Positions 43,287 through 53,493 of a stretch of DNA of 64,000 nt are shown in pieces. This stretch comes from Ctenosaura bakeri. Lineage: Eukaryota > Chordata > Lepidosauria > Squamata > Iguanidae. Where the stretch lies: the NCBI GenBank assembly GCA_948474755.1, contig CAOLHI010002498.1:1-64000 (forward strand). The letters run 5' to 3'. Below the pieces are notes generated by a model. That model ran no database searches. It saw nothing but the letters and a program-made list of their open reading frames with translations, and was not told the origin of the DNA. How positions within the stretch are numbered: the stretch's first letter is position 1; every line of letters starts with the position of its first letter. The position numbers and the translations under genes were made by a program.

Positions 43287-43489
43287 TTTCAAGATGGCCA
43301 TTCCGCTTCAGTCACGGAATACTAACGTTGTGTCTCACCTCCTTCTTTGCAGACAAACCATGTTCTGAAATCCAGTTTCAAGACCTTCACCTAACCCTTT
43401 GGCTTTTCCTAGTGGCTCCTTCCCAGAACCTCCCGTGGCAAAGATCAACCAACCAGCCAGCTAGCCAATGGAAATGCCACCCTTTTCCA

Positions 43490-43720
43490 ACTGTGAGATT
43501 GAATTAACTATAATGTATTCAATTTCCAGGAAGACGTTTGACAGAATTTTTCCGACAGCCACAGAGATTAATGCATCAGCCGACGGCAATTTTGTTACTG
43601 CAGCCAACTAGTTCAGGGCCTGATGTGATTTTGTTCCTTTTTTCTTCTCCCCCCCTTCTCCTCCCATAATCTTAATATTCTGCAATATCCACTTAATTTC
43701 ACTCAAATAACAGATCAGGT
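43490..43720. promoter_or_regulatory. Candidate conserved non-coding element
   Basis: Unique block with 'ATTGAATTAACTATAATG', 'AGAGATTAATGCATCAGCCGACGGC' type sequence and a retained CpG cluster without transposon features. The CpGs (CAGCCGACGGC) in AT-rich DNA suggest constraint. Inferred regulatory. Confidence 0.4.
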
Positions 43721-44789
43721 AGTTAGCAGCAGGCTCATCAGACATGGGAGGGGGACTCTGTCAGCCTTGAGTCTTCCATAACACTGTCTCGAATCTGGGG
43801 TTTAAAGATTCTCTGGCTAAAAAGGTTAAAAAAGAATTGAGTGGGAGAACCCAGATGAGAACAGCTGCAAGTTAATTAGCTCTAGGTTGTGTATGCTTTC
43901 CATTTATACCCCCAACTCCTCCAGTTTTTGCTGGCATCAAGAATCAGATTGAAATGCAGGTAAAATAATTTCATTTTCAGAAGCTATCAGTTCCTATCAA
44001 ATCTACCTAATCCAGCTCTCTCTTCATAAAATCCCTTAAGCAGGGGGAGATTGCTGTCTTGAACACAGCTGTGTAAAACTTAGCAGAGCCAGTAGAAATA
44101 CCAAACATGGGTGGCACTGAGAGATCCAGGAAACCACTATTGGGATCCAGTAGCAGCACTTCCATGCCTTTTTGCCAAATGGGATGAACACACTTGGCAT
44201 TTAAAGCCACTTCTTAGCAACAGAAAAGTGTGGTGGTGAGCTTACTGAAAGAGATAACTGGGAGGTGGTGAATGCAAGAAACAATAACACACAGAGAGAG
44301 AGAGAGAATTGATGTCATATCCAAATTAAAGGTTTCCAATCAAATTTGTTCCCTAAAAATGGATTCTGGAGTAGATGGATCTACTCAGAGCACAAGAGAC
44401 AGAAAGTTGACATGGATCTATTGGTTGACTTCTGACTGTTTGTTTGTTTTTATTTGATACAGGTGATCGGTTTGATTTGATTGGTAGCATCAACAAAGGT
44501 ACATTTTCTGACACCAAATGTGAGGACCTCCTCCAATCCCATCACTACCTTCAGTGAGGAGGGTTGTCCACTTGTCCCCCGCTGTCACCAAATATAAGGC
44601 TCTCCACCTGTCCCACCAAATGTTGGAACCTTCTAGATACCCCCCTAGTGTCCGTACAAAACTTCATTTGCACAGTCCCACTTCTGCACACCACCACTCT
44701 TGAACCACGGCTGCCACCATGGACACTATGTGCCTCAACACATCCACAAAAATAACAATATTGTAGCATACTCAGAAACATAAATATGT

Positions 44790-44790
<1 letters not shown>
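43721..44790. other. Unique non-coding DNA
   Basis: No gene. Around 44510-44640 there are imperfect direct repeats of 'CCACCTGTCCCACCAAATGT'-like words, possibly a decayed minisatellite. Confidence 0.45.

Positions 44791-44824
<34 letters not shown>
44791..44824. repeat. (GATA)n microsatellite
   Basis: About eight GATA units. Confidence 0.9.
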
Positions 44825-45599
44825 GTTAAACAGAAGTTCAACATATAGTTAAAGACTACTTAAATATAACACAACTAAATCCTGACTCTAATTAGCTAAT
44901 TCACAGCCTCTCTCATATTCCTCACTTTGACACCCCCGTCTCTCACTCTCTATTGTACACACCAGGCTTTGAAAGTTCCTTCAGACATGCAGCCAATCAG
45001 CAGTCACTCCCAACATCCCATGCTCCCAGCCCTGCCTACCTTATGATGTATACTATAGTTCACATGCATAACCATTTTTACTTTAACTTCTCTAACAAGC
45101 ACAACAGCTTTTTCTACAAAAATCCACATCATCCCGACTGCCTCTGCCTATAGTTACACTACAAAAACAAAGATGATCATGGTAGCCTGGGACAGATTTT
45201 GGGTGGAAGGTACTGTGAACTTTATTAAGTTATGGCACTCAAAAATAAATACCTTGACTCATTAATGTTCCCTGTGTCATTTTTACCCAGGTTCAAGTTT
45301 GTGGATATTGGGCTTCCAGTCTAGCTAGTAACACCAGCTGCCATTGGTACTAAGAAACAGCTCTTCAACCAAGAGTGTCTACAAGAATAAGTACAATGAC
45401 TGTTGCCATTCCCAAGAACAGCCTGAGACTCTTGGTCCACATAGCAGGTACAGGTATCCATTGAGCTATAGAACATGGACATTTACAGGAAGATCTGATG
45501 AAAAGCTTCATCAAAATGGACAAATATTTGGGTGTTTTATTTTAACATCATTGTCATCCTACCAGGACAAAACAAGGAACACTATCACCACCTCCCTCC
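44825..45599. other. Unique non-coding DNA
   Basis: No gene; (CTCC)n just before the half-MITE at 45600. Confidence 0.45.
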
Positions 45600-45686
45600 C
45601 TCCCTCCCGGAACTGCAAACCCCAGGATTCCATAGGAGGTTGAAAGTGGAATCATCGCGCTATAAGAGTGTCGTGCGGAAGTGGCC
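45600..45686. mobile_element. Half copy of the GGCC foldback MITE
   Basis: Matches only the right arm of 13504-13679: 'GAACTGCAAACCCCAGGATT', 'AAAGTGGAATCATCGCGCTATAA' and 'GTGCGGAAGTGGCC' at the end. The left arm is replaced by a (CTCC)n tract. Confidence 0.8.
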
Positions 45687-45692
45687 AGAAAC

Positions 45693-45800
45693 TCTCTCCT
45701 CTCTGAGGCAGTCTATTCTACCATCTATTCTATTCCCTTACAAATCTTCCTAAGGTTTAGGTGGAATCTCTTTTCCTGTAATTTGGATATAAACTATTGT
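45693..45800 (-). repeat. CR1 3' region fragment
   Basis: 'CTCTGAGGCAGTCTATTCTAC' and 'TTTAGGTGGAATCTCTTTTCC' correspond to the complement of the CR1 C-terminal coding region seen at about 29520-29600. Confidence 0.65.
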
Positions 45801-46059
45801 GTCTTTTGTGTATACCTCCAGTGAAGTTGCAACAAATATGTTGATCACAGCAGCTATAAAGCTGGAAAGATGGAAAACAGTAAAAGAAGAAGAACAAGGG
45901 GGGGGAACCATCCTGGAAGGTGTAAAATTCTCCCTTCCTGTGGAGTCATGAGGAAGGCGCTCGGTCTCCTCCGCAGGAGGGTTTTCCTGGCATAACACAA
46001 AGCTGCAGGTAAAAACAAAAACAAAAAAAGAAGTGGTGTGGGAGGAAACATCGGAGGGG

Positions 46060-46440
46060 GCGGCGGTTCAATTATTTAGAAGTGTCACATGGAATTTATT
46101 TATCCAGACTGCACAAACAAACATAATAACGATGATGCCCAGCCTGCCGATTTAATATGGTGCTGATGAGAGAGCTCTCATAACAGCCGGCAGCTGAGGA
46201 GTTCTCGGGTTCATCTGAGAATCTTAATTGGGTTCTTTTTACCCAAAAAAAGGGAGAAAAGATAAATATGTAAATAAAAAAAATGCTTTCCCCTCCGACT
46301 AGCTTCCATACAGTTAAATCTTTCCTCTGAAGGCAGTGATTTGCAGCTGAGTTCCTCTTTGCACCCAGGACAAATCTGTTATCAAAAGGCAGCATCAGAA
46401 CAGCCAGCATAGCAAATGAACTCACTCTGCAGGGGTGGAT
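46060..46440. promoter_or_regulatory. Candidate conserved non-coding element
   Basis: Unique block with 'GAATTTATTTATCCAG', 'CATAATAACGATGATGCCC', 'CCGATTTAATATGGTGC', 'GCCGGCAGCTGAGG' and 'AGAATCTTAATTGGG'. No transposon edges, no frame. CpGs are retained. One of the better regulatory candidates, still inferred. Confidence 0.42.
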
Positions 46441-46551
46441 TAAGCCAGCATCTCCTGAGAGGAGTCCCTACAGTCCATAAAAGAAGGGAGAAAAAACTCA
46501 AGCGAAGCCTGAAAAAGTGTTAAAGAAGGAGAGAAGCTGCCTTGGGGAAGG

Positions 46552-46780
46552 CCTGTAGCTTAGAACAGGCTTCACAAAGCAAATGTCCAGGGTTCAATCT
46601 TTGGCTTATCTAGTTAAAAATACAGAATTTTGGAACTGGAAAAGACGTCCCTGCCTGAGATTTTGGTGAAGGGTCACCAGGGAGAAGAATGGTGAAAGCA
46701 GGAGAAAAGAACATAGACCACTGCCTTGTGCCAGGTCACACAGCTCTGGTCCATCTAGCTGAATATAGCCCACACCATCC
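46552..46780 (+). repeat. Decayed tRNA-derived SINE of a second type
   Basis: 'GGCCTGTAGCTTAGAACAGG' resembles an A box and 'GTCCAGGGTTCAATCTTTGGC' a B box, spaced as in a tRNA head. 'GACGTCCCTGCCTGAGATTTTGG' matches the body of a squamate SINE with 'CCTCTGCCTGAGACCCTGG'. The right part 'TCTGGTCCATCTAGCTGAATAT' is also typical of it. Confidence 0.55.
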
Positions 46781-47084
46781 TTCCCTAGCCTGGGCCATGT
46801 TTGTGACTACAAACCCCATTTGCCCAAGCCAGCACAGTTAATGGAAGAGAAAGGTGGGAGTTTTAGGCAGAAACCTCTAGAAGCAGGCAAATTGGAGAGA
46901 GCCAGTCCACACTCATTGGCAGTGGCTTTTCAGAGTTTCAGGTAAGATTCACACCTGAGGATTGCTCCTTAGCTGAGACAGTACACATTGCAGGTTGCAT
47001 GGAACACAAAGTTTTGTCTTTCAGAGCCTTGCCACCACATCTACTGCCCCTCAGTATCTACTACCAGGTGACTGGTGGCTTCAG

Positions 47085-47240
47085 CATCAGTGGGCTGGTG
47101 AATCCACTCTGGGCTTTGGTCTGAACTTCCAAGAAGTTATCCAAGGTGCTGAATCCCACCCTTAAAATACATTTGGCAACTCAGATAAGCCCCTTAAAGC
47201 TTGGGCTAAAACTCAAGAGTGGATTCATCACCCCACTAAC
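47085..47240. repeat. Inverted-repeat element related to 34429-34590
   Basis: Left 'CAGTGGGCTGGTGAATCCACTCTGGGC' and right, read backwards, 'TAGTGGGGTGATGAATCCACTCTTGAG' are inverted copies about 40 bp long. MITE-like; no target duplication resolved. Confidence 0.6.
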
Positions 47241-47243
47241 TAC

Positions 47244-47467
47244 AGGATCTCTTTCACATTGCACGAGTATAGCAATATGATTCCATTTTAATAGCCCTCT
47301 AATAACTCTGTCTACATCCTATGGAATTCTGGGGTTTGCAGTTTGTTGAGGTGCTAGAGCTCTCTAGATGAGAACTCTAAAGTGCAAATCCCAGGATTAA
47401 AGAAGATGGAACCATATCAGTTAAAGTGGAATCACAGCGGTATAACTATGCAGTGTGAAAGGGCCCC
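47244..47467. mobile_element. Diverged full-length GGCC-family MITE
   Basis: Left 'CTTTCACATTGCACGAGTATAGCAATATGATTCC' and right, inverted, 'CTTTCACACTGCATAGTTATACCGCTGTGATTCC' are inverted repeats. Central words 'CCTATGGAATTCTGGGGTTTGCAGTTTG' and 'GCAAATCCCAGGATT' match the family. It adjoins the repeat ending at 47240. Confidence 0.7.
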
Positions 47468-48043
47468 AGAGCCATCAGAAGCTACTGTACTGTACCTGAG
47501 GTGGCTACCTCATTCTGTCTAACAGATGAATGAAGCTGACATTCATGGAGACAGTAGCAGCACTGCAGTGGCTCAATTTGATCCAGTCCAAGGACTCAGC
47601 AGGAAAAAGTTGAAGGTTTCTATCACATTATCATGAAGACCGCTTTCGGTGTGCATGCCAAGCTTACCCCATAGGTAGAAAACTGTCTGAAATTTTCTGA
47701 ATCAATACAAGGGGGGCAGACAAGGAGAGTAACTTGAGAGAGTAGGCAAGCATGGATTTGGGAAAGTGATAGTGGGAAGTGATTCAATAAACAGGTACAT
47801 CATAGTGACTGAAAGGAGGGGGCACAAAAAATTAGGAATTGACAAAGGATTTTTAAATAAAGAACTTGAACTCCTAAAATTATTCCCTGATTTTTACGTG
47901 GATGCAGTTAATACCATCTACAACAAGAATAATGCCCTTAAAAAGACTGTGAGAGGAAAGACACAGAAAGAGAAACAGAAAAGAAAGAAGGAGGGAAGAC
48001 AAGAAGAACTGCTCTGGATTGTAAGACAGCGGACATTTTTTGC
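47468..48043. other. Unique non-coding DNA
   Basis: No gene; an A/G-rich patch at 47955-48005. Confidence 0.45.
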
Positions 48044-48225
48044 TGGCTGCGGGAGACTGCTGATGAATACTGGATGCTGTAGGCTATATTTCAGAGGAAG
48101 GAATTGGCTAAACCACCACTGAGTATTCCTTGCCTAAGAAAACTCTGCGAAATGTGTGGGGTCACCATAAGCCAACAGGCAACTCGAAGGCACAAAACAC
48201 ACACACATACACACACACAGCCCTC
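48044..48225 (+). repeat. 5S-SINE, 5'-truncated
   Basis: Only the last part of the 5S head remains ('GGATGCTGTAGGC'); body 'TTTCAGAGGAAGGAATTGGC' and tail 'GGGGTCACCATAAGCCAACAGGCAACTCGAAGGCAC' in pieces follow, ending in a CA-rich run. Confidence 0.88.
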
Positions 48226-48629
48226 ATAAGGTACTACTGAGCATTTTTAAGAACTCATTCTGAGATGGTCACTATGATGTTATTTGACAGCCGAGACTTC
48301 CTACCGTCTGGAAGCAATCGTGGCTTTGGCTCTTGGTATGAACTCCTGATCACACATTGTCTAATTAAAACAAACAAAAGCCAAGCATTTAAACAGGGAG
48401 AGCGGGTGGGGAGGGGGTTAGAGTAATTAAAAAGAACAATGTGAACTTTTCTGAGTTGGTTTGACCACGAGACTTGTGTGCAGAACTGACATACAGAAGT
48501 TGTCATCACAGCACGAAGAAGAAGCAGAAGAGCGACAAAAAGACAGGAGCTGAAAAGCACTGTGTGTGGTCCATCTAAGGGAAGCGTAAGGAGAACCACT
48601 TTAAGGATCATACTGCCGATTCATCTGAA

Positions 48630-49110
48630 ACCATCACACAAGATGAGATGCCCATTAGAGAGACGCGTGAGGGAGACAATGTTAATGAGCTGAAGTGTGA
48701 TAAGGAAAGGAGCAAGGGGAATGAATAAAAAGCGGATCCAAATACAGCATGTGCAGCAAATGAAATAATTACTCCACTCACCATTGTAACGACGATGCAA
48801 TAAATTTAATGTAATTCCTAAAGGCCAACTGGTTTCCTTTCTTGCTGGCTGCTTCTTCTTCTTCTTTTGTAATAAAAAAAGAATCCTTTTTTATAGTTTT
48901 AGAATTATGCTTTAATTAGCATAACATTTAAATTAGCGAATGGAATCTTAATTAGCTGAGGAAATAGACTTTTGTTGGAGTAGCTTGCTAAAACAAATAA
49001 ATTCTCTTCCTCTTTCAAGAGCCATTTGCTTATGGCACATTAAATAGCCTAGTGTACCATAAACAATTTGAGACAAGGATAAGTAATTAAATTAGAAAAC
49101 ATGCCGGCAA
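48630..49110. promoter_or_regulatory. Strong candidate conserved enhancer-like block
   Basis: About 480 bp of unique sequence between repeats. AATTAGC occurs three times within 43 bp (48914-48920, 48931-48937, 48950-48956), a pattern expected for homeodomain protein binding. Nearby are ATGCTTTAATTAGCAT (short inverted repeat with POU/homeodomain-like core), 'CATTGTAACGACGATGC' with retained CpGs, and 'GCAATAAATTTAATG'. No frame, no repeat edges. I infer a developmental enhancer; this is not demonstrated. Confidence 0.5.
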
Positions 49111-50799
49111 AACTATCCATTCATATCCAGGATAGAGCAGAGGGATGGAAATGCAGGCGCTTGTGTCACTCAAGGGAATGGAACCCTTCTTTATGAACAT
49201 TGCTCAAAATGTTTTGAGATCAGACCCACAAAGAAACTGCTAATAACAAAAACAAGTCAAGTCTTCCACTAGCCATTCAGCTTTGGCAATCCCATTGAAA
49301 GCAACAGAACAAGATAAGTTCCCTTATTTTCAGGAGTGGCTGTTCACCAGTGAAACTGGTGAAATAGAGAAGAGGAATGCACACCAGGAGTGACTACTAA
49401 CTGGTATAGTTCCTGCTGCCCTGCCCTTTTTTCCACAATGTATTTCAGTGCTCACTCTCTCCCCTTTTCCTATGTCATACATGCACACCCCATTCTCAGT
49501 TTCTCTTCCCTCATCCTCATATACACACAGTTGGAATGTTCATGAAACTCCATATGCCTTGATGTGTCAGCCTCTGATGGATTGCCACTTCCCAGAAGCT
49601 ATCAAGAAACTCCTGAGCCAAGGAAAGGAATGGTGGCTACACCTGCCAATAACCACTACCAGTGGTTTTCTTGTGGTGGTCTCATTTTTTTCCTTCCAGA
49701 TGGTCTGACTGGAAGAAACATCTCTTCGATCCCACTAGTCTTACATCATTTTTGTGTTATTCTCCATGGGGCCAGATCATGATTGGCTATGGCAGCTGAC
49801 TGAGTTTGCTCCTCTTCCTCATTCGCCTAGGATAAATTTAGAGTAGAGGAAGTTCTGATCATACACACCTACTGTAAATGGAGGATAGTGCTGTGCTTCT
49901 ACTGTACATGAAGGTAGGTTCAATAGCTCATCTAATGGGTAAGTACCAGGAGGTGGTGGTGAGACTATGTAATATCAGACAGTATCATCCCACTGATGCC
50001 TTAACAACTAGCTATCCATGCTAATTTCAAAGAAAATAGCTATAATTAAACTTTTGCAAATTGTTGCTTGAAATTAACAAGAATAGCTGGCTGTTAGGGC
50101 AAACTGTTTGAGGAAGAGACTGAACATTTCTACCCAGCTTGTGTCCCACCACACACAACTATATTGTGACCTAACCAAGAGAAATCTGTACACTCTTTTT
50201 GCAGAACCAGGAGATATATTGAATTGCTGCCCCAGAATATCATACACAGTTGGTGGGTTGTGTGGAGTTCAATGGATCGCATGTTATACATGCCTAGTTT
50301 TGAGCCAAGTGTTTATTTACTTTTTTTTTTTCCAGGAAGGGAGATTTTGTAGGAACTGCAATGCTAAGAAACCTATGCTAGCATCCAGCAGTGGTTTGTA
50401 AAATGAATTTGACTGGCTTGGTGGCTAAACTGGAAATTCTGATCAGTTATTCTGCAGCCTCAGGACAATGGAAGCACCCATTGCTTGTGCTCCAAATCAT
50501 CACTGGTGCCTTAGCCATAGAAAGCTCTCCTCATAGACACTCATTTAATATTCACATCTTTTTGGCTGCAGGTGAAGACTTTTTTTTTCCTCCTTGGGCT
50601 TTCAGTCAGAGCTTGGGAAACTAATTTATTGGTGTATAATTCCTAGAATCCCCCCAGCCAGAAAAGCTACTGAGATTCTGGGAAAGGTAGACCAATAAAG
50701 CAACTTTTACAAATTCTGCTTGTAGCACTTTTCCAAAATGTCTTTTCCCTATTGTTGCTTCCTGTGGGTTTTTTTTTTTTTTAACTTGAGCCATCCCAC
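49111..50799. other. Unique non-coding DNA
   Basis: No gene. T-runs at 50320-50330 and 50580-50589. The pair 'CCTAGAATCCCCCC..GAGATTCTGGGAAAGG' at 50640-50690 is a short hairpin-like relic. Confidence 0.45.
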
Positions 50800-50945
50800 A
50801 AAACTATTTTCATGATGTTTGAAAGCAATATTTTGTGTGTTTTCATGTGTGTTCACTTGTTTAACTGTAAACTGCCCAGAGAACCTTGGTTATTGGGCAA
50901 TTTATAAATAATCTATATACAAATCAATTAAAACATCTAAATGGA
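50800..50945 (+). repeat. L2/CR1-like LINE 3' tail
   Basis: 'GTAAACTGCCCAGAGAACC' followed by 'GGGCAATTTATAAATAATC' is the common LINE tail pattern of lizards, plus strand. Only the end is present. Confidence 0.55.
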
Positions 50946-51877
50946 AGGATCAAGATTCAGCACAGCCATAAAGCACTGAAGTAGGCAGCATAGTGATTGC
51001 AGTGACCATCCTCTCTATTCTGCTCCAGCCAGGGAGCCGTAGAGAGCAATAAAACTTTAATGGCTCCCAGCGGGTCGATTGGGAAAGGATGAAGATGCTA
51101 TAAATCCAGCACAGTGCTTATGCGGAGCTTAAAAACAAACTGTTCCAATCATAGTTAGCAAATCCATTGGGCCCTTTCACAAGACAGGGGTAGAAGGAGC
51201 ATGTAAGAGTGGACAGAAAGAGACTTGAAAGGGAGGCTAAAGGGACATTTCAACCTCACATGATCCCTGAAGTAGGACGAGGCAGATAAGCAATTAGGTG
51301 TGTTGTGGGTTATTGGCAAAGCATCACCTTAGGACATCGTGCAAATGCACAATCAATAATAGCAACCATTAAAAAGAAGCAAGAAAGAAATACAATACAA
51401 TAGTCCAGAACCAAGGAACAAAAGAAGGATGATGTTGAAAAGTTAAACCAGGTTTTCATAAAAGCTTCCACAGTCCATTGAACTTGGTTTAATGTTCTTC
51501 TTGCAGCCCAGTCTAAAGTGTGTTTAGGCAGAGATTCCACCCTCTGTCTCAATCTGTCTCTCTCATTCAAAGAAAGAGTGATGTTTAGGAGCTACATTAG
51601 CAATTTAGTGCCACCTCTACCAAAGTATGTGGACCAATGCAGAAGAATGAAAAACCGACTAAAAAACCACACTCTCATCTATAATCTTCTGTAATTTCTG
51701 TCCTGTAGGTGCATGGAAGTCTACGTTCAGCAAGCAAAAAAACAAAACAAAAAACAATATTCTGCATTTGCAACCATATTATGCAAACCAGAGAACAAAC
51801 AAAACAAACCAGATAACAAACCAAAAAGTAAGAATATGATTTTGGTTAACGTACAACACGAGTGAGGATTGTCTGTC
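50946..51877. other. Unique non-coding DNA
   Basis: No gene. 'GGGCCCTTTCAC' at 51170-51182 resembles a GGCC-family end, but I could not find the partner end. Confidence 0.45.
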
Positions 51878-51967
51878 TCTCCAGATGCTTAGGTCTATTA
51901 TTCCCATCAAGCACGTCCAGTATGACCAATGGCAAGGCTTATGGGAGACGTATTCCTAAGCATCAGC
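51878..51967. repeat. Short hairpin MITE-like repeat
   Basis: 'CCAGATGCTTAGGTCTATTATTCCC' and, at the right, 'GGGAGACGTATTCCTAAGCATC' are inverted; sibling of 36805-36905. Confidence 0.55.
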
Positions 51968-52840
51968 CCCAAGGTTTCCCACCCAGATTGACAAGATAAT
52001 GGGGAGTGCAAAGTTGGAGCTTAACTCCCCAATGTTGGTATAAATCTGTATCTTGACATTGGGCATAAGAACAAAAAGGAGAATGGGAGAAGTCAAGATA
52101 CCTAGAGATGATGCTAGCAAATGCAGATATAGATATTTAGGATGTGCTTCTTTGTTAAATATGTACTCTGAGTTTCCACCAAATACTGTTTACAGAATCA
52201 CATTTACATGCTAGGAGAACGTGTGAACTCCATCTTCTTGCCAAACCAAGTCTCTGGCAAGAAATACCAATGAATATAATCCAATTTAAAGTTTCTTCCT
52301 GCACCAACTCATTGGTTATAGGATTGCTGCCATGGAGAGTAGAGTCACCATACCAAGCAGTTCCCAGGAGTCTTCAGCATTGCTAGATCTTTTAAATCAG
52401 CTTCAGCTCTAATATTTTACTCTGTGATCTTTGCTTTGAACTTCATTTGGAGTTGGTTTCAACGCTGCACCACATTTAATTGCATTGCTGCCTTTGTTCA
52501 GTCTTGTGTTTAACTGGTCTCTGTTCTCCAAGCCACCTTAGGAACTTTGCTCTGAGAACCTCTCAGTCTGATAATTTACAGGGAAGCTGAGATATGATGA
52601 AACGAAAGAAAAGAAATAAGAGGACAAGCTGAAGTCTTCTCTGAAATTCTGAGTTTGGCAAAGGGTCATAAAGAAAAAGAAGTGATAGCATATTAGTGTT
52701 GTGGGTGGAAAATACAGGGAGTAGCAATGGAAAACCACTGGTCCCTATTTTTTAAAAAAGTCATTTGCGATTTTATGCATAGAAAAGAAATTCCCCATGG
52801 GTGTAGTAGCGGGGGGGGGGCAGAATGAGGACACTGTCCT
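51968..52840. other. Unique non-coding DNA
   Basis: No gene; G-run at 52811-52820. Confidence 0.45.
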
Positions 52841-53199
52841 TCAATTAGAATTCTTTTTTAGAAAGATTTAATATTTATTCATTTTAGCAGGGGATAGCAA
52901 ACAAACTAATCCACAACTACAGAAAAAAAGAACAGAGAAAAAAGAAGCCTATTATACATAAATAATGCTCATGTATACTTAGAACTAAAACTAAACTAAA
53001 CTGAGTTGAACTAAACTGAGACTAGAACACAACCCATTACTAAATGACTAATTTATTACATTAAGCAGATTCTAGCTACACTATCATGCAAAAGAATGCT
53101 TAGCCCCCACCTACCAACTGTAATGAAAATGAAAATTGTATTAATATCCCCTGTCTTATTCTACCATTAAAGATAAACATTCAACTTACTAGCAATTAC

Positions 53200-53350
53200 T
53201 AATAATCATAACCACAAATTATTACATGATTTGATCTCTTATTGCTCCAAAAAAATTCATAAATGGTTTCCAGTCTTTCAAAAAATCTTCAGTCTATTCT
53301 TTTAAAATCCACATCAGTTTTGCAGCTTGGTCAAGATCTGTGACTTTAAC
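53200..53350 (-). pseudogene. L1 ORF2 C-terminal remnant with stops
   Basis: Frame pieces 'VTDLDQAAKLMWILKE' and, after a stop, 'TEDFLKDWKPFMNFFGAIRD' resemble the last residues of L1 ORF2, where a 'W-K-P-F/Y' motif precedes the stop. Too decayed to be functional. Confidence 0.65.
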
Positions 53351-53358
53351 AACTCATT

Positions 53359-53450
53359 GGCCGGCCCCTCCCGAAACTGCAAACCCCAGGATTCCAGAGG
53401 ATGTTGAAAGTGGAATGATCGTGCTATAACAGGATAGTGCGGAAATGGCC
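53359..53450. mobile_element. Half-size GGCC MITE nested in L1
   Basis: Begins GGCC and ends 'GTGCGGAAATGGCC', flanked by ATT at 53356-53358 and 53451-53453. It corresponds to the right arm of 13504-13679 with only the terminal GGCC left of the other arm. It may be an internal deletion product that still moved. Confidence 0.82.
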
Positions 53451-53493
53451 ATTATTGGTACTTCTGTCCATTGCCCCCCTCAATTAGAATTCT

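Larger units (their letters stand above)
52855..53479 (-). mobile_element. 5'-truncated L1 LINE with 14-bp duplication and nested MITE
   Basis: Exact TCAATTAGAATTCT at 52841-52854 and 53480-53493. A T-run follows the left copy (poly(A) complement). On the minus strand the sequence reads through an ORF2 C-terminal remnant ('DFLKDWKPFMNFFGAIRD' at about 53230-53290) into an AT-rich 3' UTR with TAAACTAAACT-type words. A 92-bp MITE is inserted at 53359. Confidence 0.9.

Noticed and set aside
44791..44824. CRISPR-like or satellite array
   Set aside because: Just a GATA microsatellite; the window is vertebrate and has no spacer-repeat array anywhere.
51170..51300. Another GGCC-family transposon starting GGGCCCTTTCAC
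   Set aside because: A single end-like string; I could not find a matching inverted end or duplication.
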